Origin: Mycobacterium sp. 852013-50091_SCH5140682
GTDB lineage: Bacteria > Actinomycetota > Actinomycetes > Mycobacteriales > Mycobacteriaceae
DNA: 64,000 nucleotides
NCBI RefSeq assembly: GCF_001665685.1
Contig: NZ_LZTB01000035.1
Span: 1-64,000, forward strand
Reading direction: 5' to 3'
The notes beneath the pieces were generated by a model. That model was given only the letters and a program-made list of their open reading frames with translations. It was not told the DNA's origin and searched no databases. Positions within the stretch are counted from its first letter, which is position 1, and every line of letters begins with the position of its first letter. Position numbers and translations under genes: made by a program. Shown piece after piece: positions 37,548 to 46,990 of this stretch.

Positions 37548-38687
37548 TCATTCGGCGATCTTGTCGCGCAACCAATCATGGAAGACGCCGATGTGGTGCT
37601 CGCTGGGTACCAGCACACCACCTTCGCGATACATCCGTGAGTCCATCGCGGGTTGGCAACGCTCGCAGGCTTCGAAATCCTGCTGGTTGACCCGGTGGAA
37701 CAGCTCGACAGACCGGTCGAGGTCACGACCGGATTCGACTACGCCAGGCAAGTACAGCCAGTCGCATTCCACCACCGTATGGTCGGCGGCCAGCGGGAAC
37801 ATCCGGTGCACGATCACATGATCAGGAACCAAGTTCACGAACACCTGCGGGCGAATGGTGATGGCGTAATAGCGACGATCCTGATCCTCGGTCACGCCGG
37901 GAATATGATCGAGGCCCTCCGATCCATCGATGGTGAAACCCTGGACGTCCTGCCCGAACTCGGCGCCATGCCCCACGTAATATTGCGCGGCATACCCGTC
38001 GGCGAACTCCGGCAACACCTCGGTCAGTTCCGGGTGGATTGTGGCGCAGTGGTAGCACTCCATGAAGTTCTCGATGATGAGCTTCCAGTTCGCCTTGACG
38101 TCGTAGACAATCCGACGCCCCACACTGAGGTCTGCGACGGTGTAGTGGTCGATCGACTCGATGTCACCGAGCCGGTCCACGACCTCCTGCATGACGGTGT
38201 CCTCGAACGACGGGGGCGCCTCGGCAAGGCACACCCACACATAGCCGAGCCACTGTTTGACCGCGATCTTGCGCAGCCCGTACTCGACCCGGTCGATGTC
38301 GGGCATCTTGGTCAAGTTCGGCGCGGCGATCAGCTTGCCGTCCAGATCGTAAGTCCAAGCGTGGTATGGGCATTGGAACGCACGCTTGACCTCGCCGGCA
38401 TCCTCGGTGCACAACCGGGCGCCGCGGTGGCGGCACACGTTGAAGAAGGCATTGATGTCGCCTGTGCGTGACCTTGTCACGAGCACGCTCTCACGACCGA
38501 CCTGGACAGTCTTGAACGCGCCGGGCTTGTCGAGATCCGAGGCCCGCACAACGCAAAACCACATCTGCTCGAAGACCTTTTCCTGTTCGAGCGCGAAGAC
38601 CTCGGGATGAGTGTAGTAATGGCCGGCCAAGGTGGGGATCAGGCTCTCAGGCAAGCCCGTAGCGGATCCGGGTACTGCTGTGGTCAC
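37548..38687 (-). CDS. Rieske non-heme iron oxygenase, betaine-demethylase type
   Basis: A 379-residue alpha subunit. Rieske ligands are Cys85/His87 and Cys106/His109 (CRHRGARLC and CPYHAW). The mononuclear iron site is in ENFMECYHCATIHPELTEVL with His213 and His218, and the third ligand Asp is expected in VNQQDFEACERCQ. The C-terminal block SRMYREGGVLVPSEHHIGVF is characteristic of glycine-betaine monooxygenase GbcA and stachydrine demethylase. I use GTG 38687, with AAGGA immediately upstream. It would demethylate a quaternary ammonium compound, handing the product to the DgcA-like enzyme. Electrons come from the ferredoxin and reductase encoded upstream. Confidence 0.9.
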   Translation of the reverse strand: MTTAVPGSATGLPESLIPTLAGHYYTHPEVFALEQEKVFEQMWFCVVRASDLDKPGAFKTVQVGRESVLVTRSRTGDINAFFNVCRHRGARLCTEDAGEVKRAFQCPYHAWTYDLDGKLIAAPNLTKMPDIDRVEYGLRKIAVKQWLGYVWVCLAEAPPSFEDTVMQEVVDRLGDIESIDHYTVADLSVGRRIVYDVKANWKLIIENFMECYHCATIHPELTEVLPEFADGYAAQYYVGHGAEFGQDVQGFTIDGSEGLDHIPGVTEDQDRRYYAITIRPQVFVNLVPDHVIVHRMFPLAADHTVVECDWLYLPGVVESGRDLDRSVELFHRVNQQDFEACERCQPAMDSRMYREGGVLVPSEHHIGVFHDWLRDKIAE

Positions 38688-38727
38688 TGGGTTCCTTATA
38701 TCTGTGGACGGGTTGGAGGACGAGGAA

Positions 38728-39918
38728 TCAAGCGGTGGCTGCGATCTGCCGCCGCCGGCGAGTGAACAGCCGTGGCTGGTCGATCGCCAGGACCGCAACG
38801 ATGCGGTTGTCACGGCGGTAGGTCGCCAGGAAGCAGTGGTCTTCGCAACTGCCGTCTTCGATGACGATCTCGTCGTCGGGGGCGGCGATACCGGCGAACT
38901 GGATTCTCGAGCCGTACTGGTCTGACCAGAAGTACGGGGGCTTGACGGGCGAGCAGGGGTCCGAACCCCCGGATAGCAAGGTGGAGACGGCGATAGCTGG
39001 TCGCTCGAGAGCGCCGGTCCAATGTTCGACGCGGTGTGTCACACCGGTGGAAGCGTCGAGCCACGCCGCGCAGTCCCCCACCGCGACGACATTCGGGATG
39101 CCTGTCTGCCCGTTCGACCCGCACAGCACACCGTTACCGAGGCGCAGGCCGCTACCGTGCAGCCACTCGATGTTGGGTATGCCGCCGATACCGACCACGA
39201 CGACATCAGCCGGCAGGTGTCGGCCATCGGCGAGGTCTACACCGGTTACCCGGCAAGCGGAGTGGGAATCCTGCCGGGAGTCGTGCTCGGCGGCCAGCCC
39301 CACAACGCCGACACCACAGATAAGTGTGGTCCCGTTGACCGCGTGCGCGGACGCAATAACGGCGCCCATCGTCGGTCCGAGTTGCGTCTGCAATGGGGTC
39401 ATCGCCGCCGACACGACGGTTACCTCGAGGCCGAGTTCGCGTGCGGTCGAGGCGACTTCGGCGCCGATGAAACCGCCACCAATGACAACCAGGCGCGCGC
39501 CCGCGTGTAGCTCGGCGCGCAACGCGATCGCGTCGTCAATGGTGCGGACCACGTGCACACCGGCCATGCGTTCGCTCCGGGGCAACCTGCGCGCCCGCGA
39601 GCCGGTCGCGATCACCACACCGTCGGCATCGATCCGCGCACCATCGGCGAGTTCGATTGCACCGCAGCCGGTATCGAGTTTCGCAGCTGCCACCCCGAGG
39701 CGCCATTGCGCACCCAGGTCGTCCCCATCGGACTCGAGGGCCAGATCGGCCTCGGTGACCTTGCCGGACAGGAACTCCTTGGACAGCGGTGGCCGATCGT
39801 ACGGCCGTCGCGCCTCATCTCCAATGATGGTCAACGCGCCGTCAAAACCATTGGCTCGCAGGGCCCGCGCGGCTGACAGTCCAGCCAGCGATGCCCCGAC
39901 GATCGCGACGTGCTTCAC
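38728..39918 (-). CDS. Ferredoxin reductase (FAD/NAD-dependent)
   Basis: A 396-residue pyridine-nucleotide-disulfide-family reductase as found with ring-hydroxylating oxygenases. FAD motif at the start (VAIVGASLAGLSAARALRAN), DRPPLSKEFLSG, NAD motif VVIGGGFIGAEVASTARELG, and second FAD motif VVAVGDCAAW. The C-terminal domain ends in a basic cluster. The start overlaps the ferredoxin stop by ATGA, and it ends 40 bp before the Rieske oxygenase. It transfers electrons from NADH to the Rieske ferredoxin. Confidence 0.92.
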   Translation of the reverse strand: MKHVAIVGASLAGLSAARALRANGFDGALTIIGDEARRPYDRPPLSKEFLSGKVTEADLALESDGDDLGAQWRLGVAAAKLDTGCGAIELADGARIDADGVVIATGSRARRLPRSERMAGVHVVRTIDDAIALRAELHAGARLVVIGGGFIGAEVASTARELGLEVTVVSAAMTPLQTQLGPTMGAVIASAHAVNGTTLICGVGVVGLAAEHDSRQDSHSACRVTGVDLADGRHLPADVVVVGIGGIPNIEWLHGSGLRLGNGVLCGSNGQTGIPNVVAVGDCAAWLDASTGVTHRVEHWTGALERPAIAVSTLLSGGSDPCSPVKPPYFWSDQYGSRIQFAGIAAPDDEIVIEDGSCEDHCFLATYRRDNRIVAVLAIDQPRLFTRRRRQIAATA

Positions 39919-40277
39919 GGCTTGCCTGCCTCGCCCAGTCGCGAGCGGATGTCGGGCGGCAGGTTGGGAGCGTAGGTACTCAGTTCGACTTTGATGACGC
40001 CATCCTCGATGACCACCCTGTGCGTGCGGACCGGCAGCTTCGCCGGCGGTGCGTCAACCGCACCCGTACGCAGATCGAATCGTGAAGCATGCAAAGGACA
40101 TTCAATCTCACACCCCTCCAACCATCCGTCTGCCAACGAAGCATCTTGGTGCGAACACGTGTCATCGATGGCGAACACCTCGCCGTCCTCGGTATGGAAG
40201 ACCGCGATTGGAGGATCGGCCTCCACGCGACGCGACTCCCCGGGCGGTAGGTCGGTTAGCAAACAAATCTCAAGCAT
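39915..40277 (-). CDS. Rieske [2Fe-2S] ferredoxin
   Basis: A 120-residue soluble ferredoxin of the oxygenase-component type. Ligands are Cys41/His43 and Cys60/His63 (CSHQDASLADGWLEG and CPLHASRFD). ATG 40277 has GAGGGG six bases upstream; an upstream in-frame TTG is unlikely. First gene of the five-gene minus-strand operon, overlapping the reductase by ATGA. It should carry electrons to the Rieske oxygenase. Confidence 0.93.
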   Translation of the reverse strand: MLEICLLTDLPPGESRRVEADPPIAVFHTEDGEVFAIDDTCSHQDASLADGWLEGCEIECPLHASRFDLRTGAVDAPPAKLPVRTHRVVIEDGVIKVELSTYAPNLPPDIRSRLGEAGKP

Positions 40278-40863
40278 GAACGGCCCCTCAGGCAACTATG
40301 GTGCGGATAGCGCAACGCACTCGTTATACGCAACAGTGTGAGAGGTGTCGTAACGCTTGTCAAGTGGAAGGAAAAACGACATGTCGTCGGCATCAGCCGG
40401 CGGCACCACCATTCCCATTGCCATGAGAACGGTTGTGCTCCAAGTTATTTAATCCTCCGGACCATGGGTGACGACGCTGCACCTCCGGGCGACCTGGCGC
40501 ATTCTTGCTCGGTGCCGAAACCGCATGGGCACTCCGCCGAATGCCAGGGTCTGGTCAGCACGGCGTGTGCGTCACATTCTGAGCTCGGTGACCCGGTCGC
40601 CTAGCACTGATGGACGAAATCGCCTGCAAATCAGTACATATGAACGACATGTTACGAATTTCAGCCGCTTTACAGTGCGCCAGTTACAAGGTCGTCATAT
40701 TGGTTTACAGCAACTTTGCGCAGGACGAGGGTGTCAGGGCTGGATCGCAAATATACTTCTGATGTATCAGGTGCACTTCAGCACCATTTCCCGTTCTCCG
40801 CAGCGATACAACGGCATTGAAGCTTCTGCGGCTGCGCGGCACACATCACAAAGGAGATATGCC
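40278..40863. promoter_or_regulatory. Divergent promoter region of demethylation operon and permease
   Basis: 586 bp between two divergent units. It contains the decamer AACGACATGT twice in the same orientation (40375-40384 and 40643-40652). The first copy lies within a perfect 12-bp palindrome, ACGACATGTCGT (40376-40387). The part from 40620 to 40800 is unusually A/T rich for this genome. Shared operators for an unlinked regulator are plausible. No coding gene is supported. Confidence 0.45.
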
Positions 40864-42693
40864 ATGGGCACTGCGCCCGGGTTGCACAAGGGCCTCAGCG
40901 ACCGACAACTCCGCATGATCGCCATCGGCGGCGTCATCGGTGCGGGACTGTTCGTCGGATCGGGTGTGGTCATCCACGCCACCGGACCGGCTGCCTTCAT
41001 CCCCTACGCCCTATGCGGATTTCTGGTCATCATGGTGATGCGGATGCTCGCCGAGATGGCGGTGGCCAACCCGTCCACTGGTTCGTTCGCCGACTACGCC
41101 CGCAACGCGCTCGGACCTTGGGCCGGCTTCTCCGTTGGCTGGCTGTACTGGTACTTCTGGGTCATCATCGTGGGATTCGAGGCCATCGCCGGAGCCAAGA
41201 TCGTCCAATACTGGCTGCCCGACATTCCGTTATGGCTATGTTCATTGGTCCTGCTGACGGCCATGACCCTCACCAACCTGTTTTCGGTGTCGTCCTTCGG
41301 CGAGTTCGAATTCTGGTTCGCCGGAATCAAAGTCGCTGCGATCGTGCTGTTTCTCGCCATCGGCGGTGCGTACGTGCTGGGATTGTGGCCGCACAAATCG
41401 ATGGACTTCTCCAACCTCACCGCCCACGGCGGCTTCCTACCCAACGGCGCCTGGGCGATCACCGCAGCCATTGTCACGGTTATCTTCTCGATGACCGGCG
41501 CCGAAGTGGCCACCATCGCTGCGGCCGAATCACACAATCCCGAACGAGCAGTGGCCAAGGCGGCGAACTCCGTCATCGCGCGGATCGCCATCTTCTATGT
41601 CGGCTCGATGTTCCTACTGGTGACGATCGTGCCCTGGAATGACAAATCGATCGCTGCGTCACCCTACGTCGCAGCGTTCAGTGACATGGGCCTGCCCTAC
41701 GCGGACCACATCATGAACGCTGTGGTGCTCACCGCCGTGCTGAGCTGCCTGAACTCGGGGATGTACACCGCGTCGCGGATGTTGTTCGTGCTCGCCGCCC
41801 GCCGGGAAGCACCGCAGCAACTTGTCAGCGTCACGCGCCGCGGTGTGCCCGCGATGGCGATCATGGCATCGTCGACTATCGGCTTCCTGTGCGTCATCGC
41901 CGCCGCGATCTCCCCCGACACCGTGTTCGCATTCCTACTCAACTCCAGCGGTGCGGTCATCCTCTTCGTGTACTGCCTGATCGGGATCTCGCAGGTCGTC
42001 CTGCGTTACCGCAACGGTTCTGGGCACCTGAAGGTCAAGATGTGGCTGTTCCCAGTGCTGTCCGTCTTCACTGTGCTGGCCATCATGGCGATCCTCGCGC
42101 AGATGGGCATCCGCGAAGATTCCCGGTCCCAACTGGTACTGAGCTTGCTGTCCTGGGTTGTCGTGATTGCGCTGTATTTCATCAACCGGTGGGCGATCAC
42201 TCGCAGGCCGCACGTCGAGAGCGCCATCGCCGAGGCGCCGCCCACCCGGGTTCTGGTGCTGGCCAACGAAACTGCCGCATCCGACGAACTGATTGCCGAA
42301 CTGCGCGACATCAAGGCGACACGCACCGCGAAGTACCTCGTCGTCGTCCCCGACAGCCCGATCGAGACCGGCGTCGCGGCCACCCACGGCCCACTCGATG
42401 TATGGGAGGCGACCCAGCAGGCCGCACAGGACAGGCTCGACCACACGGTAGGTGTGCTGCGCTCAGCCGATCTCGACGCCGACGGTATCCACGGTGACTT
42501 TCGCCCGCTGCGTGCCCTTGCCAACGCCGTGGACACCTTTCGCCCCGATCGGATCGTCATCGCGACACTGCCGCCCGAACAGTCTGTCTGGCATCGGTTC
42601 GACGTGGTCGACCGCGCCCGCAGCGACTATCCGGCCATCCCGGTCACCCACGTCGTCGCGACTCCTGTCTCGTCCGAGGAACTCTCGCAGTGA
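40864..42693 (+). CDS. APC amino-acid permease with C-terminal UspA-like domain
   Basis: A 609-residue protein. Residues 1-449 are a 12-helix GABA/amino-acid permease (LHKGLSDRQLRMIAIGGVIG, FSVGWLYWYFWVIIVGFEAI, GMYTASRMLFVLAARREAPQ). Residues about 450-609 are a soluble UspA-like tail (RVLVLANETAASDELIAELR, RPDRIVIATLPPEQ). ATG 40864 follows AAGGAG. The stop overlaps the next gene, itself a universal stress protein, by GTGA. It diverges from the demethylation operon, so the cargo may be a betaine or N-methylated amino acid. Confidence 0.9.
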   Translation: MGTAPGLHKGLSDRQLRMIAIGGVIGAGLFVGSGVVIHATGPAAFIPYALCGFLVIMVMRMLAEMAVANPSTGSFADYARNALGPWAGFSVGWLYWYFWVIIVGFEAIAGAKIVQYWLPDIPLWLCSLVLLTAMTLTNLFSVSSFGEFEFWFAGIKVAAIVLFLAIGGAYVLGLWPHKSMDFSNLTAHGGFLPNGAWAITAAIVTVIFSMTGAEVATIAAAESHNPERAVAKAANSVIARIAIFYVGSMFLLVTIVPWNDKSIAASPYVAAFSDMGLPYADHIMNAVVLTAVLSCLNSGMYTASRMLFVLAARREAPQQLVSVTRRGVPAMAIMASSTIGFLCVIAAAISPDTVFAFLLNSSGAVILFVYCLIGISQVVLRYRNGSGHLKVKMWLFPVLSVFTVLAIMAILAQMGIREDSRSQLVLSLLSWVVVIALYFINRWAITRRPHVESAIAEAPPTRVLVLANETAASDELIAELRDIKATRTAKYLVVVPDSPIETGVAATHGPLDVWEATQQAAQDRLDHTVGVLRSADLDADGIHGDFRPLRALANAVDTFRPDRIVIATLPPEQSVWHRFDVVDRARSDYPAIPVTHVVATPVSSEELSQ

Positions 42694-43574
42694 CGATCGT
42701 CGCCGGGTTCAGCGCCACCCACAACGGCAGTGCGCCACTGCATTTGGCGGCACAGATCGCACGCACCACCGGTGAAAAGATCATCGCCGCTGCCATACTT
42801 GCCGGCCCCTCAGTGATAGGCATCGACCAACTCGACCGCGAATACCACCATCAACTGTCCATCCAAGTACTGCGATCGCTTGACCAAGCGATCGCACAAC
42901 TGCGGACCGATCTCGACATCACACCAGTCATTCACCGATCCACATCGATACCGCGCGGCCTGACGGAACTGACCGCACAGTACAACGCCGATCTCATCGT
43001 GGTCGGATCATCCTCGTCGGGACTGCTGGGCCGAATAGCGCTGGGAAGCGTCACCGAACGTCTGGCGCACACGGCCCGCGTACCCGTGGCGATCTCGCCG
43101 CGCGGATACCCGCGCAGCCCGCTCACCCTGGAACGGCTCACAGTCGGCTACGGAGGCATGTCCGGTACCACCCCGATCATCGGCGCTGCCGCAGAGCTTG
43201 CGGCGCAATGGGATGTGCAGATGCGCATCGCATCTTTTACCGTCCGCCCCCCACTCATGCTGAGCGGATCAATCGAGCAGTCCGCCGAGGATCTCGTCAC
43301 CGACCAGTGGACCCGCAATGCCGTACGCACGCTGCGCCGACAACTCGATCGTGCCCGCGAAGCAATTCCACTACCGGACGTGGACCTCGTGATCGGCATG
43401 GGCCCCGATTGGTCCGCCGCCGTCAACGACATCGCCTGGGAATCCGGCGACCTCCTCGTCCTCGGTTCAGCTGCGGCGGGCCCCTTGGCTCAGGTGTTCC
43501 TCGGCTCGGCAGCGTCGAAAATTCTCCGACACGTGCCCGTTCCGGTCATGATCCTGCCGCAGATGCAGGACTAG
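42690..43574 (+). CDS. Universal stress protein, tandem Usp domains
   Basis: A 294-residue protein with two Usp domains. The first ends in the nucleotide-binding motif DLIVVGSSSSGLLGRIALGS followed by RLAHTARVPV, the second in DLLVLGSAAAGPLAQVFLGS followed by KILRHVPVPV. Both keep a Gly-x9-Gly-Ser pattern, so ATP binding is likely. GTG start overlapping the permease stop indicates coupled synthesis. It may regulate the permease or signal its state, since the permease carries a Usp-like tail of its own. Confidence 0.9.
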   Translation: MTIVAGFSATHNGSAPLHLAAQIARTTGEKIIAAAILAGPSVIGIDQLDREYHHQLSIQVLRSLDQAIAQLRTDLDITPVIHRSTSIPRGLTELTAQYNADLIVVGSSSSGLLGRIALGSVTERLAHTARVPVAISPRGYPRSPLTLERLTVGYGGMSGTTPIIGAAAELAAQWDVQMRIASFTVRPPLMLSGSIEQSAEDLVTDQWTRNAVRTLRRQLDRAREAIPLPDVDLVIGMGPDWSAAVNDIAWESGDLLVLGSAAAGPLAQVFLGSAASKILRHVPVPVMILPQMQD

Positions 43575-43672
43575 AGGCGGCAGCGCTGACCGGGCAATCA
43601 TTCGGTACGTCGAACTGTGAGGCGATGCCACCAGCTAGCTGAGGCCGTAACATGTCCGGCCGTCGACCCGGG

Positions 43673-44701
43673 CTAGTGTCCGCCGGGTATGCCGACCTGC
43701 TTCATCACGTAGTCGGCCAGCAGCTCGTTGGCATGCGTGGTGAGGTGTTCGGCCGCGGCGAATACGTAGGTCCGGTCGGCGTCGGGAGACTTCCACGCGT
43801 CGGCAGCGCAGAAGTCCTGGCCGGGCTGTGCGCAGGCGTCCTCGTTGGCCCCGTGAGTGAATCCGTAGGTGTTGGCGTTCTTCAACAAGTCGTCGATGAA
43901 CGCTCCGGTATCGAGTATCTGAACTTTCGGGTCCTTGGGCAGCGAATCCACCAGGTGCGTGTTGTAGACGTCGGTCAACTCGCTGACGTAGCGGCGCGAC
44001 GCGTCGGACTCGAACCAGGGAAGAACCTTAAGGTCGGCGAGCTTGAACACCAGCAGGTGCTGGGCGCCCTTGTCGAGGATCGCCGCGGCGGTCTTCGCCT
44101 CGTCCTCGGCAGCCTTCTGCACCCGCGCCCGCTCGGCGGCCATCACTTCCGGTGTCGGACTGTGGTTGTCGCGGAGAGATTGGGCCAGCGCCGGGTCCTT
44201 CGTGGGATCGTAGTTGTACGCAACGTCATTCGTACCGATGTAGAGAGTGACGAGCTGGTCCGGGTTGAAGGAGCCGTGCTGGTTCAAGAAGTGCTGAAGT
44301 TGGACCGCGGTGGATATCGGGGTGCCCTCCGGATTTTGCGAGACCGTCGAGTAGGCGCTGTTGGCCCGGGCGCCGCCCTCGGCGTAGTTCAGTCCGCCGG
44401 GGCCACTGAGGCCCGGCTTCCCCTGGTAGACGTCGCTGTAGCTGACGACGTGCTCGTTCGGTTCCGTCGATTGGCCGAGGCGTTCGGCGACATGTTGCGC
44501 CCAGGTCATGCCGGGAATGGTGGTGAAGCGCATTCCGTAGGTGCCGGCGTCGGTGAGGCTGTCACCGAAGAACACGGCTTCGCGGAGCTTCACAGGCGCC
44601 GCAGTGGTGTCCGAGGATGTGCCGGAGGAACCGCACGCCGTGAGCGCGCTGACCGTGACCGCTGCGGCAACCGCTGCCCGGGCATGGACTGACATCGGCA
44701 T
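43673..44701 (-). CDS. GDSL/SGNH-family lipoprotein, catalytic Asp apparently lost
   Basis: A 342-residue exported lipoprotein. Signal and lipobox (VTVSALTAC) give acceptor Cys23. SGNH blocks: FFGDSLTDAGTYG with Ser48, GGLNYAEGGARANS, and LYIGTNDVAYNYD. The C-terminal block reads TYVFAAAEHLTTHANELLAD, where the family has FAD-x-x-H; the His is kept but the Asp is Ala. Activity may be reduced or use another acid. ATG 44701 follows AAAGGA. Likely an extracellular esterase or phospholipase. The gene is convergent with the Usp gene. Confidence 0.87.
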   Translation of the reverse strand: MPMSVHARAAVAAAVTVSALTACGSSGTSSDTTAAPVKLREAVFFGDSLTDAGTYGMRFTTIPGMTWAQHVAERLGQSTEPNEHVVSYSDVYQGKPGLSGPGGLNYAEGGARANSAYSTVSQNPEGTPISTAVQLQHFLNQHGSFNPDQLVTLYIGTNDVAYNYDPTKDPALAQSLRDNHSPTPEVMAAERARVQKAAEDEAKTAAAILDKGAQHLLVFKLADLKVLPWFESDASRRYVSELTDVYNTHLVDSLPKDPKVQILDTGAFIDDLLKNANTYGFTHGANEDACAQPGQDFCAADAWKSPDADRTYVFAAAEHLTTHANELLADYVMKQVGIPGGH

Positions 44702-45153
44702 TCTGAATTCCTTTACGGTTGACGAGTTTTCCGCGATTGGTTGTGCTGGATGGCGGCGATCAGCGCACGATGGCCTTCTCGGCACCGACCCCGGTCAGCG
44801 ACCGCACCTCCATTTCGGCGTTGGAGAATCGAACCTAGATGAGATGTGGGTCACAATCGAAGCGCTGCGCCGAAGCCGGGTGCTCCTGCGCCGAGTGGTC
44901 GGTCGGACACGTTGAGCGGTGTGTCCCATACCGGAGCAGGCTGCTCAGCATTCAACCGGTCAGGTTGCCGGTGGCCAAAGGGACCCGCTATTCAGCCGTT
45001 TTCAGTCCGCCATTGCGGCGTCGATTGCCCAGTCGGCAATGGTCGCTGCGTGCAGCGTCGATCGCCCACATGTTCGGGGCGAGGCCGCGGGATCGTCGGG
45101 TGTCTTCCCCAACGGGCCACTGACAATGCAAATGAGCGGACGTCTACCGCTGA
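44702..45153. other. Intergenic region, no gene supported
   Basis: About 450 bp between two minus-strand genes: it holds the promoter of the GDSL lipoprotein and the 3' end region of the thiolase unit. Open frames on the plus strand are Arg/Ser/Pro rich and unconvincing. Confidence 0.4.
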
Positions 45154-46332
45154 TCAGGTCCGGAGTATGAGTGCGGATCCTTGTCCGCCGCCACCGCAAA
45201 GCGCGGCCGCTCCGGTCCCTCCCCCACGGCGTTGCAGTTCCAACGCCAGGTGCAGGACGATTCGTGCGCCGGACATACCCAGCGGGTGACCGATCGCGAT
45301 GGCTCCACCGTTGACGTTGACCTTCTCCGGGTCGAGCCCCAACGCACGCGTCGATTCGATCCCGACCGCGGCGAAGGCTTCATTGATCTCCACCAGATCC
45401 AATGCCGCCGGGTCGATTCCGTCGAGTGCGCACGCCGCGGCAATCGCGTTGGCGGGTTGCAGTTGCAGCGTCGAGTCGGGGCCGGCGACGACGCCGTGCG
45501 CGCCGATCTCCGCGATCCAGGTAAGACCGAGCTCGGTGGCCTTGGTCTTGCTCATCACCACCACAGCCGCCGCACCGTCGTTCATGGTCGAAGCATTGCC
45601 CGCGGTGACGGTGCCGTCGGGGATGAACGCCGGCCGCAATCGCGCCAGCGAGTCGGCGGTGGTGTCGCCGCGGATGCCCTCGTCCTGGGCGACTTGAACC
45701 GGATCGCCCTTGCGCTGCGGGATCGCAACGGGCACAACCTCTTCGTCGAAGACGCCGTTCTTCCAGGCCGCCGCGGCGCGCTGCTGCGACACGGCCGCGA
45801 ACTCGTCCTGCTCAGCGCGCGTCAACGTGTTGACGCTGTCGGTGAGAGCACCCATCGCCTGGTCGGTGAACACATCCCGCAACCCGTCGACCGCAACGTG
45901 GTCGCGCAGCGTTGCATCGCCGTATTTGATTCCGGCACGCGAGTTTTCGAGGAGATGCGGCGCCCGCGACATGGACTCCTGACCACCGGCGACGATGACA
46001 TCGAACGCTCCGGCACGGATGAGCTGATCGGCCAGCGCGATGGCATCGAGCCCGGACAGGCACACCTTGTTGATCGTCAAGGCAGGCACCGTCATCGGAA
46101 TGCCGCCGGCGACCGCCGCCTGCCGGGCCGGGATCTGGCCCGCACCCGCGGTCAACACCTGCCCCATGATCACGTATTGCACCTGCGAACCCGAGATGCC
46201 CGCCTTGGCGAGCGCTGCAGCAATGGCGATGCCGCCGAGCTCCGCGCCGGACCGGCTCGCCAACGACCCCATGAACTTTCCGATCGGCGTGCGCGCACCG
46301 GCGACCAGAACGGAAGTGGTTTCGGCGGCCAT
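45154..46332 (-). CDS. Acetyl-CoA acetyltransferase (thiolase)
   Basis: A 392-residue degradative/biosynthetic thiolase. The acylated cysteine is in [20 protein letters not shown], the second active-site region is [14 protein letters not shown] ([19 protein letters not shown]) and the general-base cysteine and glycine loop normally lie in the final [13 protein letters not shown], with His in [20 protein letters not shown]. The ATG overlaps the upstream CoA-transferase stop by one base (TGATG). It would cleave acetoacetyl-CoA made by ScoAB to acetyl-CoA, completing ketone-body use. Confidence 0.93.
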   Translation of the reverse strand: MAAETTSVLVAGARTPIGKFMGSLASRSGAELGGIAIAAALAKAGISGSQVQYVIMGQVLTAGAGQIPARQAAVAGGIPMTVPALTINKVCLSGLDAIALADQLIRAGAFDVIVAGGQESMSRAPHLLENSRAGIKYGDATLRDHVAVDGLRDVFTDQAMGALTDSVNTLTRAEQDEFAAVSQQRAAAAWKNGVFDEEVVPVAIPQRKGDPVQVAQDEGIRGDTTADSLARLRPAFIPDGTVTAGNASTMNDGAAAVVVMSKTKATELGLTWIAEIGAHGVVAGPDSTLQLQPANAIAAACALDGIDPAALDLVEINEAFAAVGIESTRALGLDPEKVNVNGGAIAIGHPLGMSGARIVLHLALELQRRGGGTGAAALCGGGGQGSALILRT

Positions 46333-46988
46333 CACAGCTGCACCTCCAGCTCGGCGCCGGTCGCGGCGATCACGTCGTCGGCGGTGACGCCGGGAGCGAG
46401 TTCGCGCAGCAGCAGGGTCCCGTCCCCGGGCACATCGATGACGCCGAGATTGGTGATGATGCGGTCGACGACCCGTTGTCCGGTCAAGGGCAACGTGCAC
46501 GCGTCGAGGATCTTGGGTGCGCCGCTACGGTCGGTGTGTTCCATCACGACGATGACCCGCGCCGCGCCGTGGACCAAATCCATTGCGCCGCCCATACCTT
46601 TCACCATCTTGCCCGGCACCATCCAGTTCGCCAGATCACCGTGGCGCGACACCTGCATGGCACCAAGCACGGCGGTGTCGATGTGGCCACCGCGGATCAT
46701 CCCGAACGAGGTCGCGGAATCGAAGAAGGCCGCACCGGCGTTGACGGTGACCGTCTCCTTGCCCGCATTGATGAGGTCGGCGTCGACGCTGTCCTCGTCC
46801 GGGTATCCGCCTGTGCCCAGAATTCCGTTCTCCGAGTGCAGGATTACTCGCACTCCCGGAGCGAGATAGCTGGGGATCAGGGTGGGTAACCCGATGCCGA
46901 GATTGACGTACTGTCCGTCGACCATCTCGGCGGCCGCGCGCGCGGCGATCTGGTTGCGGGTCCAGCCGGTTGCGAGTGTCGCTGTCAT
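46332..46988 (-). CDS. scoB: 3-oxoacid CoA-transferase subunit B
   Basis: A 218-residue beta subunit. The catalytic glutamate is in [16 protein letters not shown] (SENG motif). Further family regions are [18 protein letters not shown] and [16 protein letters not shown]. It pairs with ScoA, whose gene ends two bases upstream. The complex moves CoA from succinyl-CoA to acetoacetate or a related 3-oxoacid. Confidence 0.93.
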   Translation of the reverse strand: MTATLATGWTRNQIAARAAAEMVDGQYVNLGIGLPTLIPSYLAPGVRVILHSENGILGTGGYPDEDSVDADLINAGKETVTVNAGAAFFDSATSFGMIRGGHIDTAVLGAMQVSRHGDLANWMVPGKMVKGMGGAMDLVHGAARVIVVMEHTDRSGAPKILDACTLPLTGQRVVDRIITNLGVIDVPGDGTLLLRELAPGVTADDVIAATGAELEVQL

Positions 46989-46990
46989 CG

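Noticed and set aside
37394..37726. N-terminal extension of the DgcA-like protein
   Set aside because: It overlaps the Rieske oxygenase gene end and adds Ser-rich sequence before the conserved FMN domain start.
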